Shown here: piece by piece, positions 7,500 through 16,711 of the stretch | Position numbering within the stretch: the stretch's first letter is position 1 | Layout of the letters: every line of letters starts with the position of its first letter | Source: Gordonia desulfuricans NBRC 100010 | GTDB taxonomy: Bacteria > Actinomycetota > Actinomycetes > Mycobacteriales > Mycobacteriaceae | Direction of reading: 5' to 3' | Assembly: GCF_001485495.1 (NCBI RefSeq) | Contig: NZ_BCNF01000069.1 | Span: 1-51,348, forward strand | DNA length: 51,348 bases | The notes under the pieces: model-generated | What the model was told of the DNA's origin: nothing | What the model saw: only the letters and a program-made list of their open reading frames with translations | Databases searched by the model: none | Made by a program: the position numbers and the translations under genes

Positions 7500-9125
7500 T
7501 CAGCCACCGGTGCGCACCCACCGCTGATAGCGGCCGACATCGTCGGCGCGGGTGAACTCGGCACCGAGCACCGCGACGGTGTCCGGGGCCAGCTCGGCGA
7601 GTTGGATCTCGCTGACCAGCACGACATCGCTGCCCCGGAACTGCTCGACGATCGCCCGCTGATAGCCGGTGGCCCCGGGGAGTGCCGCGGTCTGTTCCGC
7701 ATCCGACACCGACACCTCGCCCATCGCCACGGCGTAGCGGTCGACGAACATCGGGCAGCCGCGCTCGACCTGGTCGCCGGACACATCGGCCTCGATCAGC
7801 GCACCGGGGTCGTGCATCCACACACAGTCATGTCCGGCCGCCGCTCCCGCGAGGTCCGGCGGCTGCACATGACCGCCGGCGATCACCCGGCCCGCCGCGA
7901 GCGCCAGCACCGCCAGTCCCAGCGCGGCGACCCCGGTCACGACCTGCCGAACCCGGACACGAGAGAGGTTGCGCCGCAGCACGAACAGTCCATATCCGGC
8001 GAGCAGGCACAGGGCAGGTGCGGCGAAGCCGGTGTAGTGACCGTAGAACGACGGCGCCCATGCCAGCGCCGCGAGCACCCCCGACGCGAGGACCGACCAC
8101 CACACCGTCTCATCCCAGCGAGAGGGCACGACCCGTCCGCGCACCGCGACGATCACCGGCGCCGCCACCAGCACCACCGCCATCGCACCGACGATCAGCC
8201 ACACCACGTTCGGCAGCCTGCCGTGACCGATGAGGGACCCGGTGAAGAAGAACACCCGCTCCCCCAGCCCCGGCCCCGAACGCGGCCGGCCCGACTGGAA
8301 TCCGATGACATCGGCGATCATCCGGCCCGGGGCCATCAGGAAGAACGGCAACACGATCACCAGCACCCCGACACCCGCACCGCCGGTGAACCGGACCAGA
8401 TACCGCCATCCGTGTCGCGCGAGCACCCACAGACCCACCACCACGAGGGGCACGATCGCCCACAGCTTCACCGTGAGCGCCAGACCGAGGACGACACCCG
8501 CGACGGGAGCGCCCCCGGGCCGTCGGACCGACAGCAGCGCGACCAGCATCGCGACGTTCAGCAACGGGCCCATCATGAGCATCGTCTCGCCCCACACCGC
8601 CGCCGACCACACCGCGTACAGGCCGCCGCCGAACAACGCCGCGACCACGCCGAAACGCAACAGCAGCCAGGCCACGAGCCCGGCACAGGCCGCCCCGAGC
8701 AGCCCGAAGACCACCTTCGCCACCGCCATCGCGGCCGAGTCGGTGGTCAGCTCCGCCAGCCACGCGAACGGCGTCAGCGCGAGCAGCATCCCCGGCGGGT
8801 GGACGAACACGAAGTCGCGGTAGGGAAACTCCCCGGCCACCACATGCTGTGCCCCGAGGAAGTACACCGACTCGTCGAAGCCGAACGAACTGCCGAGTAG
8901 GCCCTTCGCCCAGGCGAATCCGACGCGGATCGTCGCCGCGAGCACGACCACGGAGGCGACCACCACGATCGCGATCCGCCGGTCCACGGTGTCGGAGATC
9001 TGGTGACCTGCGGTGTTGGAGATCTGGCGGTCCGCAGTGCCAGAGACCTGGCGGTCCACTCCGTCTGAGGTCTCCCGATACACGGCGACTCCCACGCTCA
9101 CGGCGAAACCCCTGGTGACGCCCAC
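7500..9125 (-). CDS. GT-C fold membrane glycosyltransferase (ArnT/GT39-like)
   Basis: A 541-residue integral membrane protein with about 10-12 predicted membrane helices. The first extracytoplasmic loop carries GFDESVYFLG, whose Asp-Glu pair is the GT-C catalytic type, and YRDFVFVHPPG. Such enzymes use polyprenyl-phosphate sugars to modify lipids, proteins or cell-wall glycans. The C-terminal ~120 residues form a soluble domain. The start is GTG 9125; the first ~45 residues include a hydrophilic tail built from 24-bp tandem repeats before the first membrane helix. A DtxR/IdeR-like palindrome lies just upstream. Substrate unknown. Confidence 0.78.
   Translation of the reverse strand: MGVTRGFAVSVGVAVYRETSDGVDRQVSGTADRQISNTAGHQISDTVDRRIAIVVVASVVVLAATIRVGFAWAKGLLGSSFGFDESVYFLGAQHVVAGEFPYRDFVFVHPPGMLLALTPFAWLAELTTDSAAMAVAKVVFGLLGAACAGLVAWLLLRFGVVAALFGGGLYAVWSAAVWGETMLMMGPLLNVAMLVALLSVRRPGGAPVAGVVLGLALTVKLWAIVPLVVVGLWVLARHGWRYLVRFTGGAGVGVLVIVLPFFLMAPGRMIADVIGFQSGRPRSGPGLGERVFFFTGSLIGHGRLPNVVWLIVGAMAVVLVAAPVIVAVRGRVVPSRWDETVWWSVLASGVLAALAWAPSFYGHYTGFAAPALCLLAGYGLFVLRRNLSRVRVRQVVTGVAALGLAVLALAAGRVIAGGHVQPPDLAGAAAGHDCVWMHDPGALIEADVSGDQVERGCPMFVDRYAVAMGEVSVSDAEQTAALPGATGYQRAIVEQFRGSDVVLVSEIQLAELAPDTVAVLGAEFTRADDVGRYQRWVRTGG
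8990..9085 (-). repeat. Four 24-bp tandem repeats in the glycosyltransferase 5' end
   Basis: Units at 8990-9013, 9014-9037, 9038-9061 and 9062-9085 (plus-strand form CGGTCCACGGTGTCGGAGAT plus four bases) encode variants of the octapeptide DRQISNTA in the cytoplasmic tail before the first membrane helix. The fourth copy is the most diverged. The length is a multiple of three, so the frame is kept. Confidence 0.88.
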
Positions 9126-9135
9126 TCGACGATTG

Positions 9136-9154
9136 AAAGGTGAGCCTAACCTGA
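9136..9154 (-). promoter_or_regulatory. Candidate IdeR/DtxR iron box
   Basis: On the minus strand the site reads TCAGGTTAGGCTCACCTTT and matches the mycobacterial IdeR consensus TTAGGTTAGGCTAACCTAA at 15 of 19 positions. Its core AGGTnAGsCTnACCT is palindromic. It lies 11 bp before the GTG of the glycosyltransferase gene and contains a -10-like TAGGCT, so binding would block transcription. Functional role is inferred. Confidence 0.45.
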
Positions 9155-9233
9155 ATTCAGATCGTGTGGCACCCCAGGTCGGCCTGTCGAACCGGCACGG
9201 GAAGGCGGAGCAGTGAGATTTCGACCCCCAGAT

Positions 9234-9328
9234 AGAGGACGACCCCGGCCAGGGGGGGAGGAGGCCGGGGTCATCGCGCTTCAGCCCCGGGGGGTCGGGC
9301 TGAAGGGCACCGGCCCAAAGACCGGATA
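9234..9328 (-). ncRNA. 6C small RNA (B11/ncRv13660c orthologue)
   Basis: Two consecutive perfect hairpins are seen on the minus strand. The first has arms CTTCAGCCC/GGGCTGAAG (9297-9305 with 9279-9287) and a loop with six Cs. The second has arms GACCCCGGCC/GGCCGGGGTC (9263-9272 with 9241-9250) and a loop with seven Cs. Two stem-loops with C-runs in the loops define the actinobacterial 6C RNA, and in M. tuberculosis it lies between ssd and Rv3661, exactly as here, apart from the inserted genes. The predicted transcript from the promoter at 9335-9362 is about 95 nt. The RNA is thought to regulate target mRNAs through the C-rich loops. The ends are estimates. Confidence 0.88.
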
Positions 9329-9334
9329 CCGACG

Positions 9335-9362
9335 ACTATACACTTTCGGCGCTTCTCCGCAA
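9335..9362 (-). promoter_or_regulatory. Promoter of the 6C RNA
   Basis: On the minus strand TTGCGG (9362-9357), a 16-bp spacer and TATAGT (9340-9335) form a good housekeeping promoter. Initiation about 7 nt downstream gives a start near 9328. Confidence 0.65.
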
Positions 9363-9483
9363 ACAAACCGATGAATCGACACAACATCACGATTTCGTAT
9401 CACTGCCTGCGGGTTTGCTGCGAGACCATCGCGCCGATGTCCGTTTCACCAAGTCGCGAAGCACGAGATATCCCAACTCGACT

Positions 9484-9489
9484 TATAGT
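9484..9489 (+). promoter_or_regulatory. -10 element of the SerB-like phosphatase gene
   Basis: TATAGT lies 28 bp before the GTG at 9518. A start near 9496 would give a short leader and would exclude the ATG at 9371 as the translational start. Confidence 0.45.
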
Positions 9490-9517
9490 CGCCCCGGTCG
9501 TCGTACCATCGGCCCGT

Positions 9518-10396
9518 GTGAGCGACGGTCGCCCCCACCACACCCCCGGATCCCGCGCTGCAGCTTTCTTCGATCTGGACAAAACGGTCATCACGCGGTC
9601 GAGTGCCCTCGCCTTCGTCCCCCACTTCTACTCCGCAGGACTGCTCAACAGGCGGACCCTGGTCCGTTCTGTCTACGGCAACGTCGGACTCGGCATCGAG
9701 CACGAGCAGAGCCGGGTCGAACGCCTCCGCCGGTCCATCACGAGCATGTGCCGGGGCTGGGACGTCGACGAGGTCGGCCGCATCGTCGCCGAGACGCTGC
9801 AGGACGTGGTCACCCCACTCATCTACGCCGAGGCCGAGGATCTGATCGCCAACCACCGCCATGCCGGCCGGGACGTCGTCCTGGTCTCGGCATCCGGCAT
9901 GGAGTTCGCCGCTCCCATCGGCGCGATGCTCGGCGTCGACCACATCCGCGCCACCGAGATGACCATCGCCGACGGCCACTACACCGGCGAGATCGAATTC
10001 TATTGCTACGGAGAGCGAAAGGCCGAGGCGGTGCGCGGTCTGGCCGCCGAACACGGATACGACCTCGCAGCGAGCTTCGCCTTCTCCGACTCGATCACGG
10101 ACCTGCCGATGCTGACCGCCGTGGGCCACCCGGTGGCGGTCAACCCCGACCACCGGTTGCGGCGGCACGCCGAGGAGTACGGCTGGCCGATCCTCGACTT
10201 CACCCCGACCGCCCCACAGCGCCGCCGGCACACCGATGCCGGCCCGGCGATCACGGCGGCGACGGTGGCCGGGGCGGTCGGCGCCGGAGTACTCGCGGGT
10301 TGCGCACTCGGGTGGTGCCTACGCTCCCGTCAGCCCGACGGGCGACCCGCCGACACGCCGAGGACTGATCCGCAAAATCGTTGTGCGCCAGCGTGA
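9518..10396 (+). CDS. HAD-superfamily phosphatase, SerB-like (Rv3661 orthologue)
   Basis: A 292-residue HAD phosphatase of the SerB/HAD-IB type. The nucleophile motif FFDLDKT gives Asp19 and Asp21, LVSAS supplies the motif II Ser, YGERKAEAV the motif III Lys, and SDSITDLPML the motif IV acids, so the active site is complete. The cap lies between motifs I and II. The C-terminus has a hydrophobic segment (AGAVGAGVLAGCALGW) that may anchor it. GTG 9518 is chosen because family homology starts there and a -10 box lies inside the longer frame. Known relatives dephosphorylate phosphoserine or small phosphomonoesters; the exact substrate is uncertain. Confidence 0.85.
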   Translation: MSDGRPHHTPGSRAAAFFDLDKTVITRSSALAFVPHFYSAGLLNRRTLVRSVYGNVGLGIEHEQSRVERLRRSITSMCRGWDVDEVGRIVAETLQDVVTPLIYAEAEDLIANHRHAGRDVVLVSASGMEFAAPIGAMLGVDHIRATEMTIADGHYTGEIEFYCYGERKAEAVRGLAAEHGYDLAASFAFSDSITDLPMLTAVGHPVAVNPDHRLRRHAEEYGWPILDFTPTAPQRRRHTDAGPAITAATVAGAVGAGVLAGCALGWCLRSRQPDGRPADTPRTDPQNRCAPA

Positions 10397-10441
10397 TCGG
10401 ACCCTCCAGTGCAGTGGGTGCAAACTTCGTCGACTTACCCC

Positions 10442-10470
10442 TTGATGTGATCGCGGTCACGGTGTACAAA
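10442..10470 (+). promoter_or_regulatory. Promoter of the Ms1-like RNA candidate
   Basis: TTGATG (10442-10447), a 17-bp spacer and TACAAA (10465-10470) resemble a housekeeping promoter and point into the gene-free stretch. Confidence 0.5.
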
Positions 10471-10476
10471 GGTCTT

Positions 10477-10843
10477 ACGGAAATCTCGGAAGGCAAAGTC
10501 CGATCCGGAAGAGAAGGATCGAACCCCCTCTCCGAGCACTTCCCAGCACGGGCGGCAAGTACCCACGCGGAGCGAGCCACCTAAAGGCACAAGTGTTGTG
10601 CGCCTGCGATATCGCGGCATCTTTGCGTGACTCTGGATGGCAGCGCCTCGACCCTCGGACAGCGCCGACGACATCATCTGATGGCGTCGTGATGGGCACG
10701 AGAATGGCTGCGCCGGAAGGAGACCCACGGGAGATGGAGTGCGGTCCCTCGCCGAGGCGGTACCCACAACCCACCAAGCACGCTTGGTAACTTGAGTCCG
10801 TGCTACGCGGGCGGCGACCGGTCACAGACCGAGCGCCGCCCGC
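10477..10843 (+). ncRNA. Ms1/MTS2823-like 6S-type RNA candidate
   Basis: The 540-bp gap between the SerB-like gene and the Rv3662c-family gene holds no convincing protein gene. In mycobacteria the abundant RNA Ms1 (MTS2823/ncRv13661), which binds core RNA polymerase, is encoded in this same gap on this strand. Here a promoter is followed by several stem-loops: CGATCC/GGATCG near 10510-10535, GCACAAgtgTTGTGC (10587-10601), ACCAAGC/GCTTGGT (10773-10788), and a final 10-bp hairpin at 10807-10843. ACGGA at 10477-10481 can pair with TCCGT at 10797-10801 to close the molecule, as in 6S-type RNAs. The identity rests mainly on synteny, and the ends are estimates. Confidence 0.55.
10807..10843 (+). 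terminator. Strong hairpin at the end of the RNA gap
   Basis: GCGGGCGGCG (10807-10816) pairs perfectly with CGCCGCCCGC (10834-10843), with an inner CGGT/ACCG stem. There is no U-tract, which is common for actinobacterial terminators. Confidence 0.6.
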
Positions 10844-10937
10844 AGTGCGTTGTCAGGTAGGACGTTGCAGGGCAGGGTGTTACGGGACGATCCGCGTCAC
10901 CGAAGACCCGTCACCGAAGACCCACTGCCCGCCCGAC

Positions 10938-11690
10938 TCAGCCCCGTGCGGCGTCGGCGATCGATCGCGCCTCCGTGGCACCGGCGGTCAGCGCCTCACA
11001 CGAGAAGATGATCCACGCCGCGAGCGCCTCCGGGCGACCGGTCCCGAATCCCGCCGACAACGAGCGGTATTCGCCGAGACGTTTGAACCAGGTCACCTCC
11101 GGCACACCCAGGTTGTGCGGATCGAGCCCCGACGACGTGCACACCAACCGGGATGCGGCACGGGCGACGACACCGTTGGCGGTCGGGAACGCCTGCACAC
11201 TCAGCAGTTCGCCGTGCACCACCGCGGCGAGGACGGGTGCGGCGATCGACGTGGCGCCGGTGATCAGCTGCGCGAGCAGGTCCAGACGGGCGGCCACGTC
11301 GGTTCCTGCGCGGGGACGACCCAGTGCGTCGGGGTCGTCGACCAGGTCGGCGGCGGCCAGCATGTGCAGCCGTGCGAAGGCCTGCGCCGGGGCGCGCCGG
11401 AACACCGCGGTGAGCGGATCGAGCGCGTCGCCGTCGAGCGCCTGGGCCACCCGCATGGCACCGGCCAGGATCGGGTCGTCGAAGTCGCCGTCACGGCGCA
11501 GTTCCACACTGCCGCCGTCGATCGCCGCCGAGGACCTACCGGCCCGCCACGACGCCTCGGTGGAGGTCTTGTCCCATCCGCGCAGATTGGCGGGGTGACG
11601 GTGTACCGCGCTGAGGGCGTCGCGCGCCTCGTCGGCCGCCGGCCGCACGCCCGGCAGGTCCAGCAACGGTGCCAACGGATCGGTACTCAC
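10938..11690 (-). CDS. Rv3662c-family protein with degenerate Fic-like motif
   Basis: A 250-residue, mostly helical protein conserved next to the SerB-like phosphatase and ssd in many actinobacteria, where it is often labelled 'oxidoreductase' without proof. I see no nucleotide-binding Rossmann motif. VQAFPTANGVVARAASRL resembles the Fic/Fido core HPFx[D/E]GNGRxxR but has lost the His and the first Arg, while ASWRAGRSSAAIDGG near residue 45 resembles the helical segment that carries an inhibitory motif in Fic proteins. AMPylation activity is therefore doubtful. GTG 11690 is used; the longer upstream frame is unlikely. Confidence 0.75.
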   Translation of the reverse strand: MSTDPLAPLLDLPGVRPAADEARDALSAVHRHPANLRGWDKTSTEASWRAGRSSAAIDGGSVELRRDGDFDDPILAGAMRVAQALDGDALDPLTAVFRRAPAQAFARLHMLAAADLVDDPDALGRPRAGTDVAARLDLLAQLITGATSIAAPVLAAVVHGELLSVQAFPTANGVVARAASRLVCTSSGLDPHNLGVPEVTWFKRLGEYRSLSAGFGTGRPEALAAWIIFSCEALTAGATEARSIADAARG

Positions 11691-11789
11691 ATCTGGCCAC
11701 CCTAATCGCGCACGATTGCACCGTTCATCGAGCCCTGCCGCCCTTTCACCGCACGTCGGGGTGCATCCCCTTCTGCAACGGCCATCCAA

Positions 11790-11805
11790 CGTGACTACCC
11801 TCACA
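11790..11805 (+). promoter_or_regulatory. Candidate CRP/GlxR binding site upstream of acs
   Basis: CGTGACTACCCTCACA matches the CRP consensus TGTGAnnnnnnTCACA at 9 of 10 specified bases. It is 74-89 bp before the acs start, and the cognate regulator gene crp is in this window. Regulation of acs by cAMP-CRP/GlxR is known in mycobacteria and corynebacteria. Confidence 0.7.
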
Positions 11806-11878
11806 ATGAGAATCCCCCGCGACGTCGCGTCACCGTGGCCGTCGCACGCCGGACGAATTTGCCGATCAGCGAAAGGCC

Positions 11879-13840
<1,962 letters not shown>

Positions 13841-13845
13841 CCGCC

Positions 13846-13905
13846 GGCCGTCTGACGGCCCCTGAACAGGTGCGCCACCGGAAGCCCCCTATCCGGTGGC
13901 GCACC
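13846..13905 (+). terminator. Tandem hairpin terminator after acs
   Basis: GGCCGTctgACGGCC (13846-13860) is followed by a hairpin with 13-bp perfect arms GGTGCGCCACCGG/CCGGTGGCGCACC (13869-13881 with 13893-13905) and an 11-nt loop. Confidence 0.82.
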
Positions 13906-14007
13906 GCTGTGTCGGCCCCCGACGAGACCGCCGCCGTGTCGGTGGCCGAACATGCCACCGGGGTGGCATGGCAACATATGCCCCACACCCCAGATACGGA
14001 GGATGCT

Positions 14008-14535
14008 GTGAGCCGAAACGAGAACGGCCAGTCTGCACCAGCAGGCCGACCGGTCCCCGCCATCCCGCTGTCCGATGCAGATCTCGGGCCCCGCGGCGAA
14101 CCGAGCATCGGCAACCTGGTCAAAGACGCCACCGCCAGCATGTCGACGCTGGTCCGCGCCGAGGTGGCCCTGGCGAAGGCCGAACTCGTCGGCGAGGCCA
14201 AGAAGGCCGGGGCCGGCACCGGCGCGCTGATCGTCGCCGGCGTCACCGCGCTGTACGCGAGTTTCTTCTTCTTCTTCTTCCTCGCCGAGCTGCTCGACGA
14301 GTGGCTGCCGCGTTGGGCCTCGTTCCTGATCGTCTTCGCGCTGCTGGTCGTGATCACGGTGGGTGTGGCGATCGTGGGGTACGTCTTCTTCCGCAAGGTC
14401 CGCGGACCGAAGAAGACCATCGAGAGCGTCAAGGAGATCCCGTCGGTGCTGCCGACGTCGGGCTCGGCCACCCACACCGAGGCGTCGGTGCCCGACGTCG
14501 ACCACCCGAGGATTCCGCCGGCCCGCGAAGGCTGA
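14008..14535 (+). CDS. Phage-holin-superfamily III/DUF1469 membrane protein (Rv3669-like)
   Basis: A 175-residue protein with a cytoplasmic N-terminus, an amphipathic helix (about 40-70, LVRAEVALAKAELVGEAKK) and two membrane helices (about 75-100 and 108-130), then a short charged tail. This is the actinobacterial DUF1469 holin-like family; despite the name no lysis role is established. GTG 14008 is chosen because GGAGG lies 5 nt upstream. The first membrane helix contains six consecutive Phe encoded by a TTC run. It precedes ephE by 3 nt, so the two are probably co-expressed. Confidence 0.82.
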   Translation: MSRNENGQSAPAGRPVPAIPLSDADLGPRGEPSIGNLVKDATASMSTLVRAEVALAKAELVGEAKKAGAGTGALIVAGVTALYASFFFFFFLAELLDEWLPRWASFLIVFALLVVITVGVAIVGYVFFRKVRGPKKTIESVKEIPSVLPTSGSATHTEASVPDVDHPRIPPAREG

Positions 14536-14538
14536 CGG

Positions 14539-15561
14539 GTGAGCGCACCCGATCCGTCGACCGTCCGGCTCCCCGGGGCCTGGCGGCATCTCGACGTCCG
14601 CGCCAACGGGGTGCGGTTCCACGCGGTGGAGGTCGGGCCGGGGCAGGACACCGCCGACCGTCCGCTCGTGCTGCTACTCCACGGATTCGGGGAGTTCTGG
14701 TGGAGTTGGCGTCACCAGCTGACCGCGCTGTCCGACGCCGGATACCGGGCGGTGGCGGTGGACCTGCGCGGCTACGGCGATTCCGACAAACCCCCGCGCG
14801 GATACGACGGCTGGACATTGGCCGGCGACACCCATGGTCTGATCCGATCACTCGGGCACACCGAGGCGACCCTGGTCGGGCACGCCGACGGTGGCCTGGT
14901 CTGCTGGGCGACGGCGACGCTGCACCCGCGGGTGGTGCGCCGGATCGCGGTGATCGCCTCACCCCATCCACGGGCGTTGCGCCACGATGCGCTGCTGCGC
15001 CACGACCAGCGCTCGTCGTTCCTCCCCCGCTTCCTCTACAACCAGCTGCCGCGGCTCGCCGAGAACCGCCTCGTCCGTCGTGACGGTGCTTTCATCGCGC
15101 GCTACCTCACCGCCCTGGCCGGCGAGTCCTGGCGGGCCACCGACGACTTCACCGAGGCACTCGCCCGCAACCGGTCGGCCATCCAGATCCCGTATGTGGC
15201 CCACTCCAGCCTGGAGTACCAGCGGTGGGCCTACCGGTCCCAGTTCCGGCCCGACGGAATCCGGTTCATGCGGTTGATGCATCGTCGGCTGCACATCCCG
15301 ACGCTGTCGCTGCGCGGCGCCGACGACCCGTTCATCACCGAGCACGTGATGCGGGCCGGCCATGTGTGGGCCGATCGGCTGACCCACGTCGAGATCGCCG
15401 GCAGCGGCCACTTCGCACATCAGGAACAGCCCGACGCGGTCAACACCGCACTGCTCGGACTACTCGATTCCCCGATGGAGCGGCCGGCCGGCGCCGATCG
15501 CATCACTCGCGGACGCAGGCTCCGGTCGCGACCGGCCGATAACGGTCCTGCGCGATCGTGA
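14539..15561 (+). CDS. ephE: Alpha/beta hydrolase, EphE-type epoxide hydrolase family
   Basis: A 340-residue alpha/beta hydrolase. LLLHGFGEFWWSWRHQ holds the oxyanion region, GHADGG supplies an Asp nucleophile as in epoxide hydrolases and haloalkane dehalogenases, GADDPF the acid, and GSGHFAHQE the catalytic His. Two ring-orienting Tyr expected of true epoxide hydrolases may be YNQ and YVAHSSLEYQ in the cap, but this is uncertain. GTG start 3 nt after the previous stop. Its last 59 bp overlap the 3' end of marP on the other strand. Synteny with Rv3670. Confidence 0.85.
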   Translation: MSAPDPSTVRLPGAWRHLDVRANGVRFHAVEVGPGQDTADRPLVLLLHGFGEFWWSWRHQLTALSDAGYRAVAVDLRGYGDSDKPPRGYDGWTLAGDTHGLIRSLGHTEATLVGHADGGLVCWATATLHPRVVRRIAVIASPHPRALRHDALLRHDQRSSFLPRFLYNQLPRLAENRLVRRDGAFIARYLTALAGESWRATDDFTEALARNRSAIQIPYVAHSSLEYQRWAYRSQFRPDGIRFMRLMHRRLHIPTLSLRGADDPFITEHVMRAGHVWADRLTHVEIAGSGHFAHQEQPDAVNTALLGLLDSPMERPAGADRITRGRRLRSRPADNGPARS

Positions 15562-16711
15562 GGTCCTCGCGGACCTCGGCGGCGGTGAGCACATAGCCGG
15601 TCTCGTCGGCCGGGTTCTCCGACGTCGCGAACACCACCCCGAGCACCTCGCCGCGGGTGTTGATCATCGGACCGCCGGAGTTGCCCTGCCGGATGACACC
15701 GCGCACGGTGTACACCTCACGGGTGACCTGCCGATCCTGATAGATGTTGGCGGTCGGCAGATCCCGGATCTCACGGATGCGGACCGCGGTCGCCAGGAAC
15801 GGCCCGGCCTCCGGATAACCCATCACGATGGCGTCGTCGCCGCTGCTGCCCGGACGGGAGGCGAAGTCGAGGGCCGGGGTGTCGAGTCCGTCGACGCGCA
15901 GCACCGCGATGTCGGTCGCGCTGTCGAAGAGCACCACCTCGGCCTCGTGGACGGTCGGGGAGATCCCCGCGCCGTCGGATTGTTCGATCCGGACCGAATC
16001 GGTGCCGGCGACGACGTGGGCGTTGGTCATCACCAGGCCGGGGGCGACGACGAATCCGCTGCCCTCGAGGGCCTGCCGGCACTGCGGTGCCTCGCCCTCG
16101 ATCTTCACCACGCTCGCCCGGGTCTGGTTCACCACCTTCGAGTCGTCGAGTCTCGCGTCCGGCGGGTCGACGACGCTCTCGTTGGTCGAGCGGATGACGC
16201 CGGGCAGTCCGGAATCGCCGAGGAGCCGTTCGAACTCCTGCCGCGGCTTCTCCGACAGCCAGGCCGGTGCGGCGCGGTCGACCGCACCGAGCACCTTCGA
16301 TCCCTCGATCGCCTCGGTGAGCTTGGGCGAGTTGGCGCTGACCAGCAGCGTCGACAGCAGCCATGCCGCCACCAGGACGGCCAGCGCCTGCAGCACCAGA
16401 CCCACACCGCTGTCGACGGCGCGCAGCTCCCGTGACCGGATGCCGCCGCGGGCCGCGTTGCCCAGGATCATGCCGGCGATCTCGCCGATCACCACCAGCG
16501 TCACCAGCACCCCGACCCCGGCGAGCAACTGCATCGTCTGGTCGTCGATGCGCTCGATCACATGCGGTACCAGGAGGATTCCGGCGAAGGCACCGAGCAG
16601 CACGCCGAGCACGGCCAGCGCCGACGCCACCGCACCCTGCCGGTAGCCGCTGATCGCGGCGAGCAACGCCAGCCCGATGACGATGACATCGACCCAGGTC
16701 GCCGCTGTCAT
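15503..16711 (-). CDS. marP: Membrane serine protease MarP (acid-resistance protease)
   Basis: A 402-residue CvpA-trypsin fusion. Four membrane helices fill the first ~125 residues; a periplasmic chymotrypsin-like domain follows. The triad is His232 (TNAHVVAG), Asp267 (SATDIAVL) and Ser345 (RQGNSGGP). Cys211 and Cys399 flank the domain and match the MarP disulfide pair. In M. tuberculosis MarP protects against acid and activates the cell-wall hydrolase RipA. ATG 16711 overlaps the Nudix gene stop as ATGA; the longer frame is not needed. First three genes nth-tlpA-Nudix lie just upstream in the same transcript. Confidence 0.94.
   Translation of the reverse strand: MTAATWVDVIVIGLALLAAISGYRQGAVASALAVLGVLLGAFAGILLVPHVIERIDDQTMQLLAGVGVLVTLVVIGEIAGMILGNAARGGIRSRELRAVDSGVGLVLQALAVLVAAWLLSTLLVSANSPKLTEAIEGSKVLGAVDRAAPAWLSEKPRQEFERLLGDSGLPGVIRSTNESVVDPPDARLDDSKVVNQTRASVVKIEGEAPQCRQALEGSGFVVAPGLVMTNAHVVAGTDSVRIEQSDGAGISPTVHEAEVVLFDSATDIAVLRVDGLDTPALDFASRPGSSGDDAIVMGYPEAGPFLATAVRIREIRDLPTANIYQDRQVTREVYTVRGVIRQGNSGGPMINTRGEVLGVVFATSENPADETGYVLTAAEVREDLTIAQDRYRPVATGACVRE

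Noticed and set aside
10515..10545. Minus-strand GTTCGATCC as a possible tRNA T-loop
   Set aside because: No matching acceptor stem is found at the right distance; it is better explained as part of the plus-strand RNA candidate.
14008..14535. Holin label as a sign of prophage
   Set aside because: No phage genes lie nearby, and this family is a chromosomal core gene in Mycobacteriales.
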